Translations under genes and position numbers: made by a program
The notes under the pieces: model-generated
What the model was told of the DNA's origin: nothing
Database searches by the model: none
What the model saw: only the letters and a program-made list of their open reading frames with translations
Shown: positions 1 to 6,746 of the stretch, piece by piece
Layout: every line of letters starts with the position of its first letter
Position numbering within the stretch: position 1 is the first letter of the stretch
Source: an uncultured Phycisphaerales bacterium
GTDB lineage: Bacteria > Planctomycetota > Phycisphaerae > WQYP01
DNA length: 12,700 bases
Direction of reading: 5' to 3'
Assembly: GCA_937901265.1 (NCBI GenBank)
Contig: CALCHA010000174.1
Location: 1 to 12,700, forward strand

Positions 1-905
1 GTCCGCAGCCACGCGCCTACCCGGCACAGCGGCTCGCCCACCCGATCCCCCAGCTTCGAGATCCGCACGACCACGAATCCCACCTCCTCAAACCGAATCA
101 CCCGCCGACCCGCCCGTACCACCCGCGCCGCCCGATCCACCGTGATGGCCTGCCACCCCAGCCAGCGCGCTACCACCCAGTACATCCCGCCCGCACCCGC
201 CGCCGTGATCACTCCTCCCCACGCTGCACTGGCCACCCCCAGCGGCGGATGCGCATCCCACACCAGGCCCAGAATAATCATCAACACCACCGCCGCACCC
301 GACGCCAAACCCATCGCCATGCCCCACGCCAGCCGCGGCTTCACCACGATGCGCAAACCCGATTCGCCCTCCTCTATCTCGCGGCCGGCCAGCCCTGGTC
401 GCTGCCCCAACGCCGCCCACCACAGCAGCCATCCGCCACCCACAAACGGCATGAAAAACAGCATCCAGAACAGATCCTGCCCCTCCAGTCCGCGCACCAT
501 CACCGCGTTGTCCGGGGCAGCGGGATTGACATACACCGTCACCGCCGCCCCCACCGGATGGTCCGCCACGTAATCCGCCGCCCAATGCCCCGCGCTGGTG
601 TTGTCGCCGAAGCGCAGCCGCGTCCCCTCCCGCACCTGCCCGCCAGCCGTGTAGCGGTACCGCACCGCCACCCCATAAGTCACCGTCGGCCCGCCATGGT
701 TCCCCGGATCATTATCAACGTGCACGGTTCGCTCGATGTGCACGAGTTGCCCCGGCGCCGGCGTCCAGTTCGCCGTCAACGCCTGCCGCACGCTGTTGCG
801 CATCACCCCGCCCGCCACCACCGCCACGATCAGCGTCCAGAACAACGCTGCTCCCACCAGGACCCAGCTCACCCGCCCCCGCCCGCTCGCCGACGCCGCC
901 GCCAC
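1..905 (-). CDS. Membrane protein with DUF3592-like domain (3' end outside window)
   Basis: An open minus-strand frame runs from 965 to the window edge without a stop, so the C-terminus is missing. I prefer the GTG start at 905: AGGCGG lies 6 nt upstream, and it gives a short basic N-terminus followed by a membrane helix. The alternative ATG at 965 would overlap the end of the DeoR gene by 43 bp and add a low-complexity Ala/Gly leader. From the GTG, residues about 12-34 form a membrane helix. Residues about 45-130 look like DUF3592, with a V.Y.VAVRYRYTAGG strand pattern and the closing VGAAVTVYVNPAAPDNAV. Three more helices follow at about 143-164, 192-215 and 219-243, then a soluble tail with a PH-like strand pattern (ITVDRAARVVRAG). 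The function is unknown. It lies 17 bp after the BMC regulator and may be cotranscribed, but nothing links it to the microcompartment. Confidence 0.72.
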   Translation of the reverse strand, partial: MAAASASGRGRVSWVLVGAALFWTLIVAVVAGGVMRNSVRQALTANWTPAPGQLVHIERTVHVDNDPGNHGGPTVTYGVAVRYRYTAGGQVREGTRLRFGDNTSAGHWAADYVADHPVGAAVTVYVNPAAPDNAVMVRGLEGQDLFWMLFFMPFVGGGWLLWWAALGQRPGLAGREIEEGESGLRIVVKPRLAWGMAMGLASGAAVVLMIILGLVWDAHPPLGVASAAWGGVITAAGAGGMYWVVARWLGWQAITVDRAARVVRAGRRVIRFEEVGFVVVRISKLGDRVGEPLCRVGAWLR

Positions 906-922
906 ACAGCACCGCCTTCTGC

Positions 923-1672
923 CTACCGCGCCACCTGCAGCCGCTCCCCCAGCAGCGGTGGCCATTTCTCGTTGATTGCCCCATCGGTGATCACCAGGTC
1001 CAGCTCGTCGACCGCACAGATCCGCGCCAGACTCTTCCGCCCGAACTTCCCCGAATCCATCAGCAGCACCGACCGCGCCGCCTGCTTCACCGCCAGCCGC
1101 TCCACCTCCGCCATCTCCAGGCTCGAGTTGAACACCTCCGCCTCATACAGCCCCGCGCCGGAAAACAGCATCACGTCCGCATGCAGCCCCGACAGCGCCG
1201 CCGTCGTGATCGGACCGATCAAGACGCCTGTCCGCGGATAATGCGCCCCCCCCACCACCAGCAGTTCCACCCGCTCATCGCCGGCGAAGTGATTCGCCAC
1301 GGTGAGCGAATTCGTCACCACCTGCAGCGGCCGCGCTTCGATCTGCTCGATGCAGTATTGCACCGTCGACCCGCCATCGACATACACCGTCATCCCCGGC
1401 TCGATCATCCGCGCCGCCACGCCGCCGATGGCGCGCTTGGCGTCGACGGCTTCCCGCATGCGTTCTTCGAGGGCCAGCGATGCCGTGGAGCGCGGGCGGA
1501 AGATGACGCCGCCGTGGGTGCGTTCCACCACGCCCTGCCGCTCCAGCACTTCAACGTCGCGCCGCACCGTCGAGCTCGATACTTCCAGCGCCTCAGCCAG
1601 CACTTCGAGCTGCGCCGTGCCGCGCTCCCGCAGGATGTCCAGGAGCTTCTTTTGTCGTTCGACGATCAGCAT
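923..1672 (-). CDS. DeoR/GlpR-family transcriptional regulator
   Basis: A 249-residue protein of normal length for the DeoR family. The N-terminus is the DeoR winged helix-turn-helix (residues about 1-57). Its recognition helix reads VSSSTVRRDVEVLE (31-44), and the wing ends in the family signature RTHGGVIF (51-58). The rest is the effector domain of the isomerase-like fold: YVDGGSTVQY (97-106) corresponds to the phosphate-binding ldsGtT loop, and DLVITDGAI near residue 223 is the usual C-terminal motif. DeoR proteins normally repress sugar catabolic operons and are released by a phosphorylated sugar. Here the likely ligand is fuculose- or rhamnulose-phosphate or a downstream triose phosphate, which is inference from context. 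It sits 32 bp after the aldolase stop as the last BMC-related gene, so it probably autoregulates the operon. Regulators of this family are also found in PVM-type loci. Confidence 0.93.
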   Translation of the reverse strand: MLIVERQKKLLDILRERGTAQLEVLAEALEVSSSTVRRDVEVLERQGVVERTHGGVIFRPRSTASLALEERMREAVDAKRAIGGVAARMIEPGMTVYVDGGSTVQYCIEQIEARPLQVVTNSLTVANHFAGDERVELLVVGGAHYPRTGVLIGPITTAALSGLHADVMLFSGAGLYEAEVFNSSLEMAEVERLAVKQAARSVLLMDSGKFGRKSLARICAVDELDLVITDGAINEKWPPLLGERLQVAR

Positions 1673-1704
1673 GGGCGTTTCATTCCGCGTGCGGCGTTCG
1701 CTGG

Positions 1705-2586
1705 TTATCTGCCGGTCTTGGCCAGGATCTGGTCGGTCACCTGCTTCACCAGCGCTTCAAACGCCGCATCCGTCACCGGCTGGGCGTTGGGGGCGGCGGA
1801 GGTCCGGGTGACGGTGCCGCCGGCGCAATCGCATGCGGCCGACGCCGCCGTCGTCGTGTCCGGGAACGTGCTGACGTAGGCCTCGTTGTCGACGCCGACG
1901 CAGCCGCTGGGAGCGCACTTCAGCCGCGCATCGGGAATCCCGAACGCCGCCTTCACCTTCAAGAGGTCCGTCATTTCCTGCGCGCTCAGGAAGTTCACCT
2001 TCCCAATCTGTTTGATCAAGAGCAGGATGCGGCAGTACGCATCGATGATTTCCAGCTTGTAGTAGGTGTCCATCAGCGTGTTGGCGAAGCTCACCGTCCC
2101 GTGGTTGCCCAGCAGCACCGTGTTCGTCTCGGCCGTGATCAGCTTCGTCACGCTCTCGCCCAGACCCGCATAGCTCGGCGTCGTGTATTTCGCCGTCGGC
2201 ACCTTGCCCAGGAAGACCTCGGCCTCGGGATGCACCCCCTCCGGTATCGGCACGCCGGCGCAGGCAAAGGCCGTCGCGTGCGGCGGATGGCTGTGAATCA
2301 CCGCCTTCACGTCCGCCCGTTTCTTGTAAATCGCCAGGTGCAGCAGAATCTCGCTGGTCCGCTTGTACTTGTTCTCTTTGTCCACCTGCGCGCCATCCAT
2401 GTCCACGATCGTGATCATGTCCGGCTTCAAAAATCCCTTGCTCAGCCCCGTCGGCGTGCACAGCACCCGATCGTCGCTGATCCGCAGCGAGTGGTTCCCC
2501 TCGTTCCCGGCGCAGAACCCCTTCTGCCAAATCCGGCTTCCCACTTCACACATTTCCTGCTTCAACTGAAACAAGCTCGGATTCAT
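1705..2586 (-). CDS. Class II aldolase (fuculose/rhamnulose-phosphate aldolase type), microcompartment cargo
   Basis: The enzyme cleaves a ketose-1-phosphate to DHAP and lactaldehyde, the entry reaction of PVM-type microcompartments. The start at 2586 is chosen because GAGGA lies about 9 nt upstream and MNPSLFQL begins the family's N-terminal helix; the ATG at 2631 only adds repeat-derived residues. Family motifs: GNEGNHSLRI (27-36), CTPTGLSKG (43-51), TSEILLHL with likely catalytic Glu79, HSHPPH (98-103) with zinc ligands His98 and His100, and GNHG with third ligand His162; these match E73, H92, H94 and H155 of E. coli FucA. The catalytic domain ends near residue 222. A 70-residue extension follows: a linker with Cys224, Cys229, Cys252 and Cys254, then an amphipathic helix TDAAFEALVKQVTDQILAK (272-290) that looks like an encapsulation peptide. 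Sequence alone does not decide between fuculose and rhamnulose phosphate; PVM enzymes are thought to serve both. Confidence 0.93.
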   Translation of the reverse strand: MNPSLFQLKQEMCEVGSRIWQKGFCAGNEGNHSLRISDDRVLCTPTGLSKGFLKPDMITIVDMDGAQVDKENKYKRTSEILLHLAIYKKRADVKAVIHSHPPHATAFACAGVPIPEGVHPEAEVFLGKVPTAKYTTPSYAGLGESVTKLITAETNTVLLGNHGTVSFANTLMDTYYKLEIIDAYCRILLLIKQIGKVNFLSAQEMTDLLKVKAAFGIPDARLKCAPSGCVGVDNEAYVSTFPDTTTAASAACDCAGGTVTRTSAAPNAQPVTDAAFEALVKQVTDQILAKTGR

Positions 2587-2608
2587 CGTCAATTCCTCAC
2601 TTAAAAAA

Positions 2609-2681
2609 ACCACGGAGAACACGGAGTCCACGGAGCGGAAACTCGGCTTTTTTCTCAGTGTTCTCCGTGCTCTCCGTGGTT
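2609..2681 (-). repeat. Intergenic hairpin built of CACGGAG units
   Basis: The spacer between the RpiB-like gene and the aldolase holds an inverted repeat. The arm at about 2609-2627 (ACCACGGAGAACACGGAG-type) pairs with 2663-2681 (ACGGAG units in the opposite sense) with one mismatch over about 19 bp. Each arm is itself a tandem of CACGGAGNN units, and a third degenerate unit lies at 2629-2635. The loop is about 35 nt. The TAA stop of the upstream gene (2680-2682) is in the distal arm. There is no U-tract, so a classical terminator is unlikely; an mRNA-stabilising or processing hairpin, or a small dispersed repeat, fits better. Confidence 0.75.
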
Positions 2682-3564
2682 AATAACACATCGCAAGTTC
2701 ATTCAATTCCTTCGCCACCGCCGCCGGCAGCGACCCCACGCCTTCCACAAACGGCTTCACCAGCGGCATCATCCCCTTAAACCCAAACTGCGAATATTCC
2801 ACCACCAGCACATTGGCCCCCAGCATCTCCAGCCCCTCGCTCACCGCCCGCTCCGTCGTGCCGACGATCGCCCGCAAGCTCGGACAGCGGTTCGCATAAC
2901 ACACCCCCCGCGCTGCCGATGGCACGAACAACACCCCGCCGCGCACCTTCCGCCCCTTCACCAGCTGCGCCAACTCCTTCACCGCCCCCTTCAAATTCTC
3001 CCCGCTCGGCCGCTCCCGGCTCGCCAGCAACTGCGGCCGCAACGCCTCCACCACCTTCGCCACGCTCGGACAACTCCCCTCAATCCACCAATACGTCGGC
3101 AGCGCCTTGTCCACCGCCGCGCCCCCCGCGTTTACCTTCACCACCGTCGCCATCTCGTCGCTCATCACGTTGATCGCGTGATCCTTGATGTAATCGTGCG
3201 CCAGCGGCGTCAGCATCGCCCCCTTCGCCAGCCGCACCACCCCGCGCACGCTCTTGAGCTGCGACACCGTGATCACGCCCTTGAGCGCCGTCACCGGCGC
3301 GGGCGATGTCACGGCAACCGTCGGCGGAACCGGTAAACCTCCAGAGGACCCTGCCGCCACCACCGCAGGTGCAGGCGCGCTCTGGAGGTTCTTCAGTTCC
3401 GGAAATTTCGAGTAATCCCCCGTGCACTGCCCAATCGGCGCATGAATCTCCGCTGGCGAAGCGATTCCAGCCCCCCCGGCCCCGCCGCCCGCCCCCGCGG
3501 CGCGAAGCGCAGCCATCACCTGCTCCGCAATCGCCCTCACCAGGTTGGAATCAACATCCGCCAT
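2680..3564 (-). CDS. BMC-associated RpiB/LacA-like protein of unknown function with N-terminal targeting helix
   Basis: The start at 3564 has GGAAGG about 4 nt upstream and gives a protein beginning with an amphipathic helix (LVRAIAEQVMAAL, 8-20), very like BMC encapsulation peptides. Longer readings would overlap the dehydrogenase gene. An Ala/Gly-rich linker follows, then a conserved-looking IGQCTGDYSKFPELKN (44-59), a Pro-rich stretch (66-92), and RLAKGAMLTPLAHDYIKDH (111-129). The last resembles the LTPSAR.LL segment of EutT-type BMC proteins. The C-terminal half (about 155-277) resembles the RpiB/LacA sugar-phosphate isomerase fold: GVCYANRCPSLRAIVGTTE (220-238) and LGANVLVVEY (248-257) align by eye with the RpiB segments around aNk.pGiRAa and ..ANVL. 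The usual catalytic details are not obvious, so isomerase activity is unproven. It lies between dehydrogenase and aldolase, 29 bp from the former. A luminal role in sugar-phosphate handling or a scaffold are both possible. Confidence 0.82.
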   Translation of the reverse strand: MADVDSNLVRAIAEQVMAALRAAGAGGGAGGAGIASPAEIHAPIGQCTGDYSKFPELKNLQSAPAPAVVAAGSSGGLPVPPTVAVTSPAPVTALKGVITVSQLKSVRGVVRLAKGAMLTPLAHDYIKDHAINVMSDEMATVVKVNAGGAAVDKALPTYWWIEGSCPSVAKVVEALRPQLLASRERPSGENLKGAVKELAQLVKGRKVRGGVLFVPSAARGVCYANRCPSLRAIVGTTERAVSEGLEMLGANVLVVEYSQFGFKGMMPLVKPFVEGVGSLPAAVAKELNELAMCY

Positions 3565-3593
3565 CAAACCTTCCGACTTCCGACTTCCCATCG
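3565..3593 (-). repeat. Short CTTCCGA tandem repeat in spacer
   Basis: The spacer between the aldehyde dehydrogenase stop and the RpiB-like start holds about three copies of a 7-bp unit (CTTCCGA on the plus strand, 3569-3588). On the transcribed strand this reads GGAAGT CGGAAGT CGGAAGG, so the last copy supplies the ribosome binding site of the RpiB-like gene. Unlike the other spacers, there is no matching inverted arm here. Confidence 0.6.
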
Positions 3594-4997
3594 TCACACC
3601 ACCCGCAAGCTCCCCGCCATCGTCAACCGCCGAAACCGCGTAAACGTCAACGGATTCGTCACCCCTTCCCCCGTCGGCGTGGCAATCGTATAGCTCGGAT
3701 ACCCCTCGCCCCCGCCGCCCAGCGCCGCCGTGCAAGGCCCGTTCACCACGAACAACGTCGTGTTCATCACCCGCCCCATCCGCGTGATGTTCTGCAGGTT
3801 GTTGGAGTGAATGATCGCCGTGTGCCCGAAGCCATGCTCGTGCTTCACCGCCAGCTCCAGCGCCTTCTCAAAATTCGCCACCCGCACGAACGGCACGAAG
3901 GGCATCATCTGCTCCTCGGGCACAAACGGATTGCTCTCGTCCGTCTCGCCATACAGCAGATCGCACTTCACGCCGCTCATCCCCGCCGCCGCCGCCAGCA
4001 CGCTGCAGTCCTTGCCCACCAGCTCCTTCTGCACCGCCCAGTGGTTGTCCTTCCCCGCAAACGCCTTCTTCGTCAGCGCATCAATCTGCCCCGCATTCAG
4101 CCGCACCGCGCCGTGCCGCGACATCGCATCCATCATCGCATCAAACACCGACGCCACGACGAACACTTCCTTCTCGCCGATGCACAGCAGATTGTTGTCA
4201 AAGCTGGCCCCCGCGATGATCGCCATCGCCGCCCGGTCCAGATCCGCTGTCTCATCTACCACCACCGGCGGATTCCCCGGGCCGCCCACCACCGCCCGCT
4301 TCTTCTGCGACATCGCCGCCCGCGCCACCGCCGGCCCGCCCGTGATCGCCAGCAGCGGCACGTCGGGATGCTCGAAAATCGCGTTGGCGCTCTCCAGCGT
4401 CGGCGGATCAATGATGCAAATCAAATCCTCGATCCCGAACTTCTCCGCGATCGCCTGGTTGTACACCCGCACCGCCATCACCGCGCACTTGTAGCCGCTG
4501 GGATGGGCGTTAATCACCAGCGAATTCCCCGCCGCAATCATGTTGATCGCGTTGGCCGAGAGCGTCGGAATCGAGTGCGTCACCGGCGTCACCACGCCGA
4601 TCACCCCCCACGGCGCCGCCTCATCCATCCCAATGCCCTCATCCCCTGAATGCGCCACGCTCTTCAAAAACTCCACCCCCGGCACGCCCGCCAGCCAGTG
4701 CAGCTTCTCAATCTTGTGGTCCAGCCGCCCCACCTTGCTCTCCTCCAGCTCGATCTTCCCCCACGAATCCGCGTTCTCAATGGCAATCCGCTTGATCATC
4801 TTGCAGATCGCATCGCGCACCTTGACGCCCTTATCCGCCAGTTGCTTCTGCGCCCGCTTGGCCGCCTCCACCGCCGTGTTCACATCCTTGAACACGCCAA
4901 ACGCCCCCGACGACGCGCGCGCCGCAGGAACGCCCCCCGGAGAAAGCTGCGACAGCACTTCCCGAACCACTGCTTGTATGAGAGCGGACTGATCCAT
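3594..4997 (-). CDS. CoA-acylating aldehyde dehydrogenase (PduP-like), microcompartment cargo
   Basis: A 467-residue enzyme matching PduP/EutE size and layout. It oxidises an aldehyde, here most likely lactaldehyde, with NAD+ and CoA to the acyl-CoA inside the shell. GAGG lies 9 nt upstream of the ATG. Residues 4-18 (SALIQAVVREVLSQL) form the N-terminal encapsulation helix, followed by a Gly/Pro/Ala linker and then the catalytic domain from about residue 33. Visible motifs are PWGVIGVVTPVTH (129-141) and NAINMIAAGNSLVINAHPSG (149-168) of the nucleotide fold, LLAITGGPAVARAAM (215-229), and FDNNLLCIGEKEV (266-278), where Cys272 is the nucleophile (Cys269 in Salmonella PduP). Homologues in Pdu and Eut systems use propionaldehyde and acetaldehyde. 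The aldolase downstream argues for lactaldehyde, which is the PVM assignment. The gene is flanked by repeat-filled spacers on both sides. Confidence 0.95.
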   Translation of the reverse strand: MDQSALIQAVVREVLSQLSPGGVPAARASSGAFGVFKDVNTAVEAAKRAQKQLADKGVKVRDAICKMIKRIAIENADSWGKIELEESKVGRLDHKIEKLHWLAGVPGVEFLKSVAHSGDEGIGMDEAAPWGVIGVVTPVTHSIPTLSANAINMIAAGNSLVINAHPSGYKCAVMAVRVYNQAIAEKFGIEDLICIIDPPTLESANAIFEHPDVPLLAITGGPAVARAAMSQKKRAVVGGPGNPPVVVDETADLDRAAMAIIAGASFDNNLLCIGEKEVFVVASVFDAMMDAMSRHGAVRLNAGQIDALTKKAFAGKDNHWAVQKELVGKDCSVLAAAAGMSGVKCDLLYGETDESNPFVPEEQMMPFVPFVRVANFEKALELAVKHEHGFGHTAIIHSNNLQNITRMGRVMNTTLFVVNGPCTAALGGGGEGYPSYTIATPTGEGVTNPLTFTRFRRLTMAGSLRVV

Positions 4998-5012
4998 GGT
5001 GAACCTCGTAGT

Positions 5013-5117
5013 GGTTAAATGGTCAAATGGTCAAGTCGTTAAATGGAGTTGCAATGCCCGCACGAAAAGCGTCCATCGAAGTGGTATTTAACCACTTAAC
5101 CATTTAACTACTTAACC
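5013..5117 (-). repeat. Intergenic hairpin A of the GGTTAAGT repeat family
   Basis: Arms at 5013-5043 and 5087-5117 are complementary at 26 of 31 positions by hand alignment, and three of the five differences become G-U pairs in the minus-strand transcript. Each arm is a run of 8-9-bp GGTTAAGT/GGTTAAAT/GGTCAAAT units. The loop is 43 nt. The hairpin fills the gap between the BMC-H gene ending at 5121 and the dehydrogenase, stopping 5 nt before the GAGG of the latter. Its arms are closely similar to those at 7025-7156 and 7490-7622. Confidence 0.85.
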
Positions 5118-5120
5118 AAA

Positions 5121-5384
5121 TCAAATCTTCGCCGTATCCTCGTGCGGCCGCGCGATCACGCTGCTCGAAACAATCTGCCCCAGCCGCCCGCCCGCCGCCA
5201 CGCCGGCATCGATCGCCGCGCGAACCGCCGAGACGTCGCCTTCGAACAGGATCGCGACCAGGCCGTTGCCCACGCGATGCTGCCCCTTGTACGTCACGTT
5301 CGCCGCCTTCAGGGCCGCATCCGCCGCCTCAAAAGTCGCCACCAGCCCCTTGCACTCAATCATTCCCAAAGCCTGCTGCGCCAT
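5121..5384 (-). CDS. BMC-H hexameric shell protein (87 aa)
   Basis: A single-domain Pfam00936-type shell protein of typical length. It carries the family signatures: QALGMIECKGLVATFEAADA at the N-terminus, LKAANVTY, the pore-loop region VGNGLVAILFEGDVSAVRAA (residues about 38-57), and a C-terminal VIARPHED. Such proteins form hexamers that tile into the facets of the microcompartment, and the central pore loop (here GNG) gates metabolites. AAGGGA lies 6 nt upstream of the ATG, a good ribosome binding site. It lies between the acetokinase and the dehydrogenase. It differs from the other two BMC-H proteins in the strand before the pore (YKGQHR) and probably has a separate pore chemistry. No tandem second domain is present, so it is not a BMC-T. 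Confidence 0.97.
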   Translation of the reverse strand: MAQQALGMIECKGLVATFEAADAALKAANVTYKGQHRVGNGLVAILFEGDVSAVRAAIDAGVAAGGRLGQIVSSSVIARPHEDTAKI

Positions 5385-5402
5385 AACTGTTCCCTTATAA
5401 AA

Positions 5403-5442
5403 AAGTCTTCGTGACCTTCGTTTCTTCGTGCCTTCGTGCTTA
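5403..5442 (-). repeat. CTTCGTG tandem repeat in spacer
   Basis: Four CTTCGTG-like units (plus-strand sense) spaced 7-9 bp fill the gap between the acetokinase stop and the next shell gene. The acetokinase TAA stop lies at the edge of the last unit. No inverted partner is seen, so a strong hairpin is not expected. It is one of several different short-period repeats that occupy the operon's spacers. Confidence 0.65.
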
Positions 5443-6636
5443 ATTCGATCCCAACACAGCCACCGTCAGCCGCGCCACGATCAATTCCTCATTCGTTGGC
5501 AACATCCAAATTTGTACCGCCCCAGTCCCATCATCCAGCCGCGCTTCAATGTTCCCGCGCGCACGTTTGTTCTTCCCTGCATCCAGCCGAATCCCCGCAA
5601 ACGCCATCCCCTCCAGAATCGCCGCCCGAATCGCCGCCCCGTTCTGCCCGATCCCTCCCGTAAACGTGATCGCATCCACCCCATGCAGTACCGCCAGATA
5701 CGCCCCGAGATAATGGCGGCACGCCTCGACAAACACATCCACCGCCAGCTGCGCCCGTTTGTCCCCCGCCGCCGCCTTCTCCTCCACCTCCCGCATGTCC
5801 TGGCTCCCCGCCATCCCCAGCATCCCGCTTTCCTTGCCGAGCTTTTTCCAGATCGTGTCCAGATCAACGCCCTGCTTCAAAAGCTTCATCATCGCAAACG
5901 CATCGAAATCCCCCACCCGCGCCGCATGCGGAATGCCCGTCTGCGTCGTCATTCCGAAACTGTTGGCAACGCTCTTTCCATCCTCGATCGCCGTCACCGA
6001 GCAGGAGCCGCCCAGGTGCAAATTGATGATCCGCCGGCATTCCGGGGCGATTTCCTTCATCCGTGTCGCGATGTAGCGGTGCGACGCTCCGTGAAACCCA
6101 TACCGCCGAATGCCCAGCTTCTCCGTCCACTCGTGCGGTATCGCATACGCCTGCCGCTTCAGCGGAATCGTCTGGTGATACCCCGTCTCAAACGCCGCCA
6201 CCTGCGGAACGTTTGGCAGCCGCCGGGCAAACGCCTTCATCGCCGCGATGTAGGGTGGATTGTGCAGCGGGGCCACATCCGAAAATTCCTGCATCACCGC
6301 CAGAACATGATCATCCACCCTCACCGCACCGCCCGTGTCCTTCCCCAGCGGCCCGCCATGCACCGCCTTGAACCCGATCGCCTGCACATCATCGATCGAC
6401 GAGATCACGCCCGCTTTGGCCAGCGCGCCCAGCAAAAGCTCGATCGCCGCCGCATGGTCCGCGAGGTCCGTCGTCCCGGAAACCTTCGGCGAACCGCCCG
6501 CCGTCAGCCACCAGGCCGAATTCCCCTGACCGATGCGGTCCGCAGCGCCCTCCGCCAACACGCTCTCGCCCTTCGACATGTCGAAAAGCTTGAACTTGAA
6601 GGTCGTGGTGCCGATGTTGGAAACGAGAACGAGCAT
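5440..6636 (-). CDS. Divergent acetate/propionate kinase family protein (ackA-like)
   Basis: A 398-residue member of the acetokinase (ASKHA) family, expected to transfer phosphate from an acyl phosphate to ADP as the ATP-yielding last step. Family landmarks: VLVSNIGTTTFKFKLFD (2-18) replaces the usual V.N.GSSSlKf, then VHGGPLG (92-98), APLHNPP (122-128), FETGYHQT (149-156), YGFHGASHRY (179-188), HLGG (207-210), GIPHAARVGDFD (234-245), GIGQN (328-332) and PTNEEL (380-385). Against Methanosarcina acetate kinase, N7, H180, R241 and E384 have counterparts, but R91 is Lys90, D148 is Glu150, the pocket residue P232 is Thr231, and the GIGEN motif reads GIGQN. These changes suggest another substrate, plausibly lactyl phosphate. 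No obvious encapsulation helix is present, so it may be cytosolic. The ribosome binding site is weak (GGA about 6 nt upstream). Confidence 0.9.
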   Translation of the reverse strand: MLVLVSNIGTTTFKFKLFDMSKGESVLAEGAADRIGQGNSAWWLTAGGSPKVSGTTDLADHAAAIELLLGALAKAGVISSIDDVQAIGFKAVHGGPLGKDTGGAVRVDDHVLAVMQEFSDVAPLHNPPYIAAMKAFARRLPNVPQVAAFETGYHQTIPLKRQAYAIPHEWTEKLGIRRYGFHGASHRYIATRMKEIAPECRRIINLHLGGSCSVTAIEDGKSVANSFGMTTQTGIPHAARVGDFDAFAMMKLLKQGVDLDTIWKKLGKESGMLGMAGSQDMREVEEKAAAGDKRAQLAVDVFVEACRHYLGAYLAVLHGVDAITFTGGIGQNGAAIRAAILEGMAFAGIRLDAGKNKRARGNIEARLDDGTGAVQIWMLPTNEELIVARLTVAVLGSN

Positions 6637-6647
6637 GGAGGATCCGA

Positions 6648-6744
6648 AGAAGTCAGAAGTCAGAATTGAGAAGTCAGAAGCCCGAAACGAGAACAGATGT
6701 TCGCAGCGAACCTTCTGTCTTCTCGCTTCTCACTTCTGACTTCT
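6648..6744 (-). repeat. Intergenic hairpin built of GAAGTCA units
   Basis: Arms at 6648-6680 and 6712-6744 are complementary at 29 of 33 positions by hand alignment. Each arm is a tandem of 7-bp GAAGTCA or GAGAAGT units, and the loop is 31 nt. It lies between the stop of the interrupted BMC-H gene (6747) and the acetokinase start (6636). It has the same layout as the hairpins near 5013, 7025 and 7490 but a different unit sequence. There is no U-tract, so I do not call it a terminator. Confidence 0.85.
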
Positions 6745-6746
6745 CG

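Noticed and set aside
249..1241. A 330-codon plus-strand open frame over the regulator and membrane protein genes
   Set aside because: Low-complexity His/Arg/Pro composition, while the minus strand encodes clear DeoR and DUF3592-like features.
3306..4649. A 447-codon plus-strand open frame
   Set aside because: It overlaps the dehydrogenase in antisense and is mostly Arg/His/Pro; a shadow of GC-rich coding DNA.
5428..6669. A 413-codon plus-strand open frame
   Set aside because: Antisense of the acetokinase, with Arg/His-rich composition and no recognisable domain.
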